Source of the DNA: Candidatus Poribacteria bacterium
GTDB lineage: Bacteria; Poribacteria; WGA-4E; GCA-2687025
Length of the DNA: 8,478 nucleotides
Assembly: GCA_027625215.1 (NCBI GenBank)
Contig: JAQBWJ010000056.1
Location: forward strand, 1 to 8,478
Direction of reading: 5' to 3'
A program made the position numbers and the translations under genes. This document shows positions 1 through 6,514 of this stretch, in pieces (position 1 is the stretch's first letter; each line of letters begins with the position of its first letter). The notes under the pieces are model-generated. The model saw only the letters and a list, made by a program, of their open reading frames with translations. It did no database searches and had not been told where the DNA came from.

Positions 1-157
1 CCTACAACTGTTCGACACGGCGAACGATCCGCACGAGATGAACGACCTCTCGGACGACGACTCGCATCGGGGACGCATCCGCGAGCTCGCCGAGACGTTG
101 CAGGCATGGCAGAAGCGAGTGAACGACCCCTTCGCCGACCGCCCCGTATTGGTGTGA
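1..157 (+). CDS. Sulfatase, C-terminal end only (partial)
   Basis: This is the tail of a gene that enters from the left edge; the frame reads from base 2 and stops at TGA 155-157, giving 51 visible residues. They begin LQLFDTANDPHEMNDLSDD and continue with an RIRELAETLQAWQKRVNDP segment. The pattern 'L(Y/F)D...NDP.E..NL..D' followed by a helix with an L..WQ...NDP ending is the usual C-terminus of family S1 (formylglycine-dependent) sulfatases, which remove sulfate esters from polysaccharides or other sulfated compounds. The catalytic C/S-x-P-x-R site would lie upstream of the window, so substrate and signal peptide cannot be judged. The next gene starts at or just after this stop, suggesting one transcript. 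The family call rests only on the tail signature. Confidence 0.75.
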   Translation, partial: LQLFDTANDPHEMNDLSDDDSHRGRIRELAETLQAWQKRVNDPFADRPVLV

Positions 158-165
158 CCCCGGCG

Positions 166-864
166 ATGACGGATGAACGCACCCGCAAGATCGAACGCAT
201 TCTCCCTCTCATCGAGGAGATCACGGGTCAACCCGAACTCGACGTGAACGGCGATCCCGTCGGCGAGTTGGTGGCGACGATTCTCTCCCAAAACACGACG
301 GACGCGAACAGCCGCCGCGCCTACGCCACGCTCAAAGAGCGGTTCTCGATGTGGGCGGAAGTCCGCGACGCCGCGCATGAAGACGTGGAAGACGCGATCC
401 AAACGAGCGGACTCGCGCCGACGAAGACGCAGACGATTCAGTCCGCATTGACGCGGTTGGAGACGGCGGGCGGCGAGCCGTCGCTCTCGAATCTGGACGG
501 CATGACGGACGACGACGCGATCCGTTACCTGTCGTCGTTCAAGGGCGTTGGGGTGAAGACGGCGGCGTGCGTGCTCGTGTTCGCGTTGGGGCGCGACGTA
601 TGCCCCGTCGATACGCACGTCCACCGCGTGTCGAACCGACTCGGCTTGGTGAAGACGACGGCGCGCGACAAGACCTTCACCGAACTCGCGCCGATCATCC
701 CGAAGGGCGAGGCGTACCGGGCGCATGTCGCGCTGGTGCGGTTCGGGCGGCTGGTGTGCGCGTCGCAGCGCCCGAAGTGCCACGTCTGCCCGCTGTTCGA
801 CGAGTGCGGCGTCGAGGAACGGCACGACTTCGCCGCCTATCACAACGCGCGCGACTCGAATTAA
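166..864 (+). CDS. nth: Endonuclease III-like DNA glycosylase/AP lyase (HhH-GPD, [4Fe-4S])
   Basis: Predicted base-excision repair enzyme, 232 aa, that removes oxidised bases and nicks the abasic site; cytoplasmic. Numbered from ATG 166, the helix-hairpin-helix runs from about 121 to 135 (YLSSFKGVGVKTA) and carries the expected catalytic Lys131. The GPD loop VDTHVHRV holds the catalytic Asp149. Four cysteines at 198, 205, 208 and 214 have the exact C-x6-C-x2-C-x5-C spacing of the endonuclease III iron-sulfur cluster. The early LSQNTTDANS motif (40-49) is the 'LSQNT' form seen in Nth relatives annotated as endonuclease III domain-containing proteins, instead of the E. coli 'LSAQATD'. The start is uncertain: GTG 154 forms a GTGA overlap with the sulfatase stop and adds four residues, while ATG 166 starts 8 bp after that stop. 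Neither has a clear Shine-Dalgarno. ATG 106 would overlap the sulfatase by 52 bp and adds a low-complexity basic stretch. The fold is certain; Nth or a sister glycosylase is the remaining doubt. Confidence 0.9.
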   Translation: MTDERTRKIERILPLIEEITGQPELDVNGDPVGELVATILSQNTTDANSRRAYATLKERFSMWAEVRDAAHEDVEDAIQTSGLAPTKTQTIQSALTRLETAGGEPSLSNLDGMTDDDAIRYLSSFKGVGVKTAACVLVFALGRDVCPVDTHVHRVSNRLGLVKTTARDKTFTELAPIIPKGEAYRAHVALVRFGRLVCASQRPKCHVCPLFDECGVEERHDFAAYHNARDSN

Positions 865-865
865 G

Positions 866-873
866 AAGGGGAG
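866..873 (+). promoter_or_regulatory. Ribosome binding site that fixes the TPR gene start
   Basis: AAGGGGAG lies just after the glycosylase stop and 10 nt ahead of ATG 884. It selects this start over the longer open frame that begins at 725 inside the glycosylase gene, and the protein then begins directly with a signal peptide. Confidence 0.7.
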
Positions 874-883
874 AAAGACTGCG

Positions 884-2770
884 ATGCGATCTCTCATCGT
901 GGGGTTGAGCGCCGCATGGATCGCGGCGGCGTTGACGGTTCCCCTTCACGCCCAAGACCTGCTCGCAACGATCCGGCAGTACGAACAGGCGGTACAGGCG
1001 TCTCCCAAATCGGCGACCGCGCATCGGAATCTCGGCTTTGCGTACTTGGCGGCGGACGGGTTTGACGACGCGCGACAAGCGTTTCAGGCTGTCCGCGAGT
1101 TGGATCCGTCCTCGCCTGTCGGAGCGTACTGGCAGGGGCGCGTCGCCTTTCTCCAGCAACGCTTTCAGGAGGCGATTGACGCCTTCGAGCACGCCGCGCC
1201 GATGCTCGGCGAGTGGGGCGAGGTCTACGCGGAGATCGGGCGGGCGTACCACCACGAGCATCGCGCGGACGCCGCCGTCGCCGCGTTGCGCGTCGCGGAG
1301 GAGAAGATGTCGCGCGACGTTCCGCCTCCGCTCGAACTGATCCCGCCGTCGTACGAGTCGGTCGATCCTCAATGGGTGTCGAAAACGGTTCCGCAGACCC
1401 TCGCCGATGTGTACTACACGCTCGGGCTCGCCGTGTTCTCTCAGGGCGACGACACGGCGGCGCGGAACTATTGGGACCGCGCCTTGAAACTCACCCCCGC
1501 CGGAGAAATCCACTTTCAACTCGGACTCGTCGCCATGCGACAAGCGCGATTGAACGACGCCGTCGCCTCCTTCGAGTCCGCCATCGAGAAGAAACCGGAC
1601 TTGGCGCAGGCGCACTACCAACTCGGTTTAGCCTACTATCGGCTTGGGCGAACGGACGACGGCAACGCGCAGATGGAAACGTGGCGGCGGATCGAAGCGG
1701 AACACGCGGCGCGCGACGAACAACGCGCCGCCGTCGTCAATGCGGATGATAAGAGTCTCGCGCTGATCGAATCGGGCGGGACGTTTCTCAATCGGGGGCA
1801 ATACGAGGACGCCGCGCGGGAGTACCAGAAAGCGTTGTGGCATAAGCCGGGTTCTGTCGGGGCGAGAAACGCGCTCGCCGTCGCAAACGCGCTGTTGGGG
1901 CGGTTCGAGGAAGCGTTCGCCGCCGCGCGCGAGGCGGTCGATATGGCGCCGGAGAAGGGCGAAACGCGCGCCGCGCTCGCGTTCGTGTTGCGGAAACAGG
2001 CGGAATCGACCGAGAACGAGACGACGCTGCGCGAAGCGTTGAACGCCTACCGCTCCGCCGTCGATCTGAAACACGATTTTTCCGAAGCGTGGCTCGCCGT
2101 CGGACAACTCCACGCCCGGTTCGGGGAGGTCGTTCAGGCGGAAGCGGCATACCAAACGCTGCTTGAGTTGACGGAGGAAGGCGGCTCGATGAGTCCGGCG
2201 GAAGCGCATCAGGGGTTGGCAGACTTGGCGATGCGCCGACGCGACTATCCCACCGCGACGGCACATTACGAAGCGGCGTTGAAACTGTACCCCGAACGGG
2301 TCGGACTGGTGTTCAATCTCGGCTATATCGCGGTGCAGGAGGGACGGATCGAGGACGCGATTCGCCGTTTTCGCGCCGCGCTCGATCTGAACCCCGACTT
2401 CGCCGAAGCGCATTTTCTCTTGGGACGCATCTTCGCCGAACAAAACGAACTCGACAAAGCGGCGCAAGCGTTCGAGCGCACAATCGCCCTCAAACCGGAA
2501 TTCGCCGACGCCCACGAGCGATTGGCGTACGTCTACGGGTTGCAGCGGAGGAACCTCGATCTGGCGGTGGAACAGGTGGGTCGCGCGTTGGCGTTGTACC
2601 CGAAGTCGGCGGCATACTGGAATACGCTGTCGTGGTTGCAGTACCTTCGCGGCGACTTCGCGCAGTCGGAAGCGGCGATCACCAAGGCGTTGGAGTTCGC
2701 GCCCGACAACGCCGTTTATCGAGACGGGCTCCAATCGATCCGCCAAGCGCGGCAGGAGGCGGGACAATGA
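884..2770 (+). CDS. Secreted tetratricopeptide (TPR) repeat protein
   Basis: A 628-aa protein built almost wholly of helical TPR repeats, probably a scaffold for protein-protein contacts outside the cytoplasm. Residues 1-23 form a signal peptide (MRSLIVG..., hydrophobic core, likely cleavage after LHA before Gln24). TPR consensus units (A..LG..Y...G....A...F..AL...P) are clear at about 44-77, 78-111, 207-240, 241-274, 473-506, 507-540, 541-574 and 575-608. More degenerate units fill 112-145 and 293-460. A less regular stretch at 143-175 (VPPPLELIPPSYESVDPQW) may be a linker. There is no enzymatic domain and no membrane segment after the signal. It lies 19 bp after the glycosylase gene, and its TGA at 2768-2770 overlaps an ATG at 2767, so it is probably co-translated with the FG-GAP/ASPIC gene. 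TPR proteins are often found next to CRTAC1-type proteins, which suggests a shared extracellular or periplasmic complex (inference). The binding partner is unknown. Confidence 0.9.
   Translation: MRSLIVGLSAAWIAAALTVPLHAQDLLATIRQYEQAVQASPKSATAHRNLGFAYLAADGFDDARQAFQAVRELDPSSPVGAYWQGRVAFLQQRFQEAIDAFEHAAPMLGEWGEVYAEIGRAYHHEHRADAAVAALRVAEEKMSRDVPPPLELIPPSYESVDPQWVSKTVPQTLADVYYTLGLAVFSQGDDTAARNYWDRALKLTPAGEIHFQLGLVAMRQARLNDAVASFESAIEKKPDLAQAHYQLGLAYYRLGRTDDGNAQMETWRRIEAEHAARDEQRAAVVNADDKSLALIESGGTFLNRGQYEDAAREYQKALWHKPGSVGARNALAVANALLGRFEEAFAAAREAVDMAPEKGETRAALAFVLRKQAESTENETTLREALNAYRSAVDLKHDFSEAWLAVGQLHARFGEVVQAEAAYQTLLELTEEGGSMSPAEAHQGLADLAMRRRDYPTATAHYEAALKLYPERVGLVFNLGYIAVQEGRIEDAIRRFRAALDLNPDFAEAHFLLGRIFAEQNELDKAAQAFERTIALKPEFADAHERLAYVYGLQRRNLDLAVEQVGRALALYPKSAAYWNTLSWLQYLRGDFAQSEAAITKALEFAPDNAVYRDGLQSIRQARQEAGQ
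2754..2759 (+). promoter_or_regulatory. Strong Shine-Dalgarno inside the end of the TPR gene (alternative start at 2767)
   Basis: AGGAGG ends 7 nt before ATG 2767, and that ATG overlaps the TPR stop as ATGA. It could start a version of the downstream protein with 17 extra N-terminal residues (MSDFGLTTSLFHQGRED) in front of the signal peptide. The perfect site may also be a chance product of the codons for Gln-Glu-Ala. Confidence 0.4.
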
Positions 2771-2789
2771 GCGACTTCGGATTGACCAC

Positions 2790-2810
2790 CTCCCTTTTCC
2801 ATCAAGGGAG
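2790..2810 (+). promoter_or_regulatory. Hairpin that covers the Shine-Dalgarno of the FG-GAP/ASPIC gene
   Basis: CTCCCTT (2790-2796) pairs perfectly over 7 bp with AAGGGAG (2804-2810) around a 7-nt loop. The 3' arm is the Shine-Dalgarno for ATG 2818, with 7 nt from its end to the start codon. No T-run follows, so a terminator is unlikely. A ribosome finishing the TPR gene at 2770, or one starting at 2767, would open or pass this stem, which would fit translational coupling (inference). Confidence 0.5.
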
Positions 2811-2817
2811 AGAGGAC

Positions 2818-4488
<1,671 letters not shown>

Positions 4489-4523
4489 TCAGGTACCGCT
4501 AACAAAAACCGTTTGAATCCATC

Positions 4524-4553
4524 TTGAGGTTGTACGGCACTGTTCGTTACAAT
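4524..4553 (+). promoter_or_regulatory. Candidate sigma70-type promoter for the LamG pair
   Basis: TTGAGG (4524-4529, 4 of 6 to TTGACA), an 18-bp spacer, then TACAAT (4548-4553, 5 of 6 to TATAAT). Transcription would begin near 4560, leaving a leader of about 120 nt before the first LamG start. This segment (4489-4560) is also visibly less GC-rich than the flanking genes. The call is from consensus matching only. Confidence 0.45.
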
Positions 4554-4559
4554 GCCTGC

Positions 4560-4681
4560 AACGGCTTCTTAATGAGGAGAGGCTGGACGGATAACGCACC
4601 GATGTCTCCGGTCCATCGCGCCCACGCGCGCGACCGTAAAGGCATCCTAGTCGCCCAGCAAGGCGATAAGGGAGGTATGCG
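4560..4681 (+). ncRNA. Structured 5' leader of the LamG operon, with alternative hairpins (unassigned)
   Basis: Several perfect or near-perfect stems can form, and some exclude each other. (a) TGGAC-GG at 4584-4590 pairs with CC-(g)-GTCCA at 4608-4615. (b) CGGTC 4609-4613 pairs with GACCG 4632-4636, enclosing CGCGC 4617-4621 with GCGCG 4626-4630; this competes with (a). (c) GCGAC 4630-4634 pairs with GTCGC 4650-4654. (d) GCATCCT 4642-4648 pairs with AGG-t-ATGC 4673-4680 (one bulged T), enclosing TCGCC 4651-4655 with GGCGA 4662-4666; this masks half of the Shine-Dalgarno GGGAGG and competes with (c). Such an arrangement fits a cis-regulatory RNA acting on translation. I could not match it to a known riboswitch. 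A faint GAC...AAAG...CCTA likeness to the c-di-GMP-I (GEMM) 3' half lacks the GGCAAACC core, so I do not call it. Confidence 0.4.
4669..4675 (+). promoter_or_regulatory. Shine-Dalgarno of the first LamG gene
   Basis: AGGGAGG with 6 nt to ATG 4682. It fixes the start and is partly sequestered in the hairpin described for the leader (AGG 4673-4675 against CCT 4646-4648). Confidence 0.75.
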
Positions 4682-5485
4682 ATGCGAGTGTACGCGCGAT
4701 TGAGTATGTTCGCGCTGATGGCGATGTTTGTGATCGCCGCGCACGGTCAGGTGTCGGAGGAGACGGTCATCGCCTATTGGAATCTTGACGAAGACACCGG
4801 CGCGATCGCTCCCGACGGCAGCGAGTTCGGCAACGACGCGACCGTTGTCGGGAACGCCAAGTGGGTCGCAGGGAACTTCGGAGGCGGCTTGGAACTCGCC
4901 GCCGGAATGCACCTGCAAACGACGACGGCGAACGGCTATAGCCCGACGTACATGTCCCAGTCGATGTGGTTCAACTCGACGAGTTTGGCGAACGAAAACC
5001 AGTTCGGGTTCATCAGCGCGGGCGGCGGCGGCGGCGTCACCGACCGACTCTTCTATTACTCGACGTGGTGCGCGGCGGGACCGCCCCACAACTGTATCCA
5101 CATGGGCACCATCGACCTCGCGGGCGGTTGGGGTCGCGGTCTCGTGACAGGCAAGATGTTCGATGAGAAGACCTGGTATCACGTCGCGGGCGTCATCAAC
5201 AACGAGACGGGCAAGCAGGATGTCTACGTCGACGGCAAGATGGTCTTCACGCAGACGTTCGGCGCCGGCGACACCCCGAAGGACGCGACCTTCCTCGTTG
5301 CCGGATCCAACGCAACGGGCAGCAACCAACTGAACGGCATCATCGACGAAGTCGCCTACTTCAACGTCGCCCTGACTGAGGACGAAGTGGTGAGCCTCAT
5401 GGAAGACGGGCTCGCGCAGACGCTTGCCGTCGATCCGACGAGCAAAGTGGCAACGACATGGGCGCATGTCAAAACACGCCGATAA
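4682..5485 (+). CDS. Secreted LamG-fold (concanavalin A-like) protein, copy 1
   Basis: A 267-aa exported protein with a single LamG/jellyroll domain. Residues 1-22 are a signal peptide (MRVYARLSMF..., likely cut after AHG before Gln23). The domain begins with VIAYWNLDEDTG (29-40) and APDGSEFGNDATV (43-55), passes through WVAGNFGGGLEL (61-72) and MSQSMWF (91-97), and ends with IDEVAYFNVALTEDEV (221-236), all typical of LamG-like folds that bind sugars or other surfaces. The central stretch GVTDRLFYYSTWCAAGPPHNCIHMGT (118-143) is less usual; Cys130 and Cys138 are seven residues apart and may form a disulfide. The protein ends in a short tail, KVATTWAHVKTRR. There are no catalytic residues I can point to, so carbohydrate binding or adhesion is only inferred. 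It has its own promoter and structured leader, and is followed 21 bp later by a paralogue of identical length (about half of residues identical over the C-terminal half). Confidence 0.88.
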   Translation: MRVYARLSMFALMAMFVIAAHGQVSEETVIAYWNLDEDTGAIAPDGSEFGNDATVVGNAKWVAGNFGGGLELAAGMHLQTTTANGYSPTYMSQSMWFNSTSLANENQFGFISAGGGGGVTDRLFYYSTWCAAGPPHNCIHMGTIDLAGGWGRGLVTGKMFDEKTWYHVAGVINNETGKQDVYVDGKMVFTQTFGAGDTPKDATFLVAGSNATGSNQLNGIIDEVAYFNVALTEDEVVSLMEDGLAQTLAVDPTSKVATTWAHVKTRR

Positions 5486-5498
5486 AGGCATAGGGAGG
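5484..5498 (+). promoter_or_regulatory. Ribosome site of LamG copy 2, resembling the copy 1 leader without its hairpin
   Basis: AAAGGCAT followed directly by AGGGAGG, 8 nt before ATG 5507. The same two blocks flank the 23-nt hairpin segment 4646-4668 before the first LamG gene (4638-4645 and 4669-4675). It starts within the stop codon of copy 1. The Shine-Dalgarno is strong and decides the start. Confidence 0.6.
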
Positions 5499-5506
5499 AA
5501 CGCATC

Positions 5507-6310
5507 ATGCGTTACGCGATTCTTGCTCTCACACTGACCGGGCTGGTGACGGCTCCGGTGTTCCAAGCCGCCGCATTGACCGCCAATGACGCGGTGGCGA
5601 TCTGGTTGATGGAAGACGGCTCCGGCACGGCGGTTGCCGACGCCTCGAGCAATGGCAACAACGGCGCGGTCGCCACGGGCGGCACATGGACGGCGGGCAA
5701 ATTCGGCGGCGGGTTGCATTTGGACGGCACGGCGGGCGTCGTTTCGCCGACCGCCGCCGGGTTCAACAAGTCGACAATTTCCCAAACGATGTGGGTGCAG
5801 TTCGACGCGCTCCAAAACGAAGCGCAGTTCGGCTTCGTGACGGCGGGACTCAGCGGCGTCACCGACCGTCTGTACTACTTCTCGACATGGTGCGCGGCGG
5901 GCGCGCCTCACCGTTGCGTCCACATGGGGACGGTCAACGTTGACGGCACATGGGGTCGCGGTATCGCCGCTCCCACCGTCTTCAACGTCGGCGAATGGGT
6001 GCACGTCGCGGGCGTCGTGAACAACACGACGGGCGTGACAACCGCCTACGTCAACGGTCAAGAGTTCTTCACCCAACAGTTCGCGCTGGGCGATCCTCCG
6101 ATCAACGCGACGGGACTTATCGCGGGTCGCACGACCGGCGGGAACCCCGTCATCGGGACGATTGATGAAGTCGCCTACTTCAAGACCGCGCTCACCCAAG
6201 CCGACGTTCAGAACGTGATGAACAACGGCGTGATGGTCGCCATCGGCGCGGCGACAGCCGTCGAAGCGCAAGGCAAAGTCGCGGTGACGTGGGCGAACTT
6301 GAAGAAGTAA
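5507..6310 (+). CDS. Secreted LamG-fold protein, copy 2
   Basis: Also 267 aa. The signal peptide is residues 1 to about 23 (MRYAILALTL... FQAAA). The LamG domain starts with AVAIWLMEDGSGTAVADASSNG (29-50) and TWTAGKFGGGLHL (60-72), includes ISQTMWVQF (91-99), and finishes with IDEVAYFKTALTQADV (219-234). It shares with copy 1 the block GVTDRL-Y-x-STWCAAGxPHxCxHMGT (Cys129 and Cys137 here, same CX7C spacing), WGRG, HVAGV-NN-TG and the C-terminal tail, here GKVAVTWANLKK. Identity to copy 1 over the C-terminal half is about 50% by eye, so this is an old tandem duplication, with no recent conversion visible. Role inferred as surface or carbohydrate binding; no enzyme signature. Probably transcribed with copy 1 from the promoter near 4524-4553, with a strong unmasked Shine-Dalgarno (AGGGAGG). 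A long hairpin begins 23 bp after its stop. Confidence 0.88.
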   Translation: MRYAILALTLTGLVTAPVFQAAALTANDAVAIWLMEDGSGTAVADASSNGNNGAVATGGTWTAGKFGGGLHLDGTAGVVSPTAAGFNKSTISQTMWVQFDALQNEAQFGFVTAGLSGVTDRLYYFSTWCAAGAPHRCVHMGTVNVDGTWGRGIAAPTVFNVGEWVHVAGVVNNTTGVTTAYVNGQEFFTQQFALGDPPINATGLIAGRTTGGNPVIGTIDEVAYFKTALTQADVQNVMNNGVMVAIGAATAVEAQGKVAVTWANLKK

Positions 6311-6333
6311 CGCGCCCCCTTCCCGATTCGACA

Positions 6334-6390
6334 CCGTACACGAACTCTCCCGGCGGCTTCATTCAAGTCGTCGGGAGATTTCATGTACGG
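6334..6390 (+). terminator. 57-nt near-perfect hairpin after the LamG pair (possible terminator or RNA 3' end)
   Basis: Arms 6334-6359 and 6365-6390 fold end to end around a 5-nt loop (CATTC) without any bulge: 22 Watson-Crick pairs, 2 G-U pairs and 2 single mismatches in 26 positions. The outer stem is CCGTACA/TGTACGG, the middle GAA/TTC, and the inner stem TCTCCCGGCGGCTT/AAGTCGTCGGGAGA. The two G-U pairs work only in + strand RNA; in a - strand transcript they become C-A mismatches. The position between the LamG pair and the next promoter fits a transcript end. It lacks a T-run (GATCGCG follows), so a classical Rho-independent terminator is not assured; an RNA-stabilising 3' structure or a palindromic repeat copy are alternatives. 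Confidence 0.55.
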
Positions 6391-6435
6391 ATCGCGCGAT
6401 GACTCACGTTCCATTTTTCCCGATGCGCCGTCACC

Positions 6436-6464
6436 TTTTCATCGTCGCCGAAAGCGATTATATT
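6436..6464 (+). promoter_or_regulatory. Candidate sigma70-type promoter for the GGT-family gene
   Basis: TTTTCA (6436-6441, 4 of 6), a 17-bp spacer, then TATATT (6459-6464, 5 of 6), in an AT-richer strip between the hairpin and the gene. It would give a leader of about 45 nt. Consensus match only. Confidence 0.35.
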
Positions 6465-6501
6465 GGCGTCAACGGACGTTTTGCGACGTCAGTTTGTTTT
6501 T

Positions 6502-6507
6502 GAAAGG
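6502..6507 (+). promoter_or_regulatory. Shine-Dalgarno fixing the GGT-family start
   Basis: GAAAGG with 7 nt to ATG 6515. It supports 6515 over the in-frame ATG at 6383, which lies inside the long hairpin and would add 44 residues with no family resemblance. Confidence 0.6.
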
Positions 6508-6514
6508 TTGTGAC

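Noticed and set aside
106..165. Start of the glycosylase at ATG 106
   Set aside because: It overlaps the sulfatase tail by 52 bp, has no Shine-Dalgarno, and adds a basic proline-rich stretch not expected in the family; ATG 166 or GTG 154 fits better.
725..883. N-terminal extension of the TPR protein back to 725
   Set aside because: It overlaps the end of the glycosylase gene (including its iron-sulfur cysteines), has Ser/Arg/Ala-rich shadow composition, and would bury the signal peptide; ATG 884 has a good Shine-Dalgarno.
4489..4523. A terminator right after the FG-GAP/ASPIC gene
   Set aside because: I found only a GGTACC palindrome and a short A-run (CAAAAACC), with no stem followed by a T-run.
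4560..4681. Calling the LamG leader a c-di-GMP-I riboswitch
   Set aside because: There is a loose GAC..AAAG..CCTA likeness, but the diagnostic GGCAAACC segment, GAAA tetraloop and receptor geometry are not present.
4547..6334. A 595-codon open frame on the - strand spanning both LamG genes and their leader
   Set aside because: It runs through both genes and the intergenic leader, reads as Arg/His/Asp-rich antisense, repeats itself because the LamG genes are paralogous, and has no ribosome site or fold signature.
6383..6514. Extension of the GGT-family protein to ATG 6383
   Set aside because: The ATG lies in the 3' arm of the 57-nt hairpin and the added residues (Arg/Phe-rich) match nothing in the family; the candidate promoter and GAAAGG point to ATG 6515.
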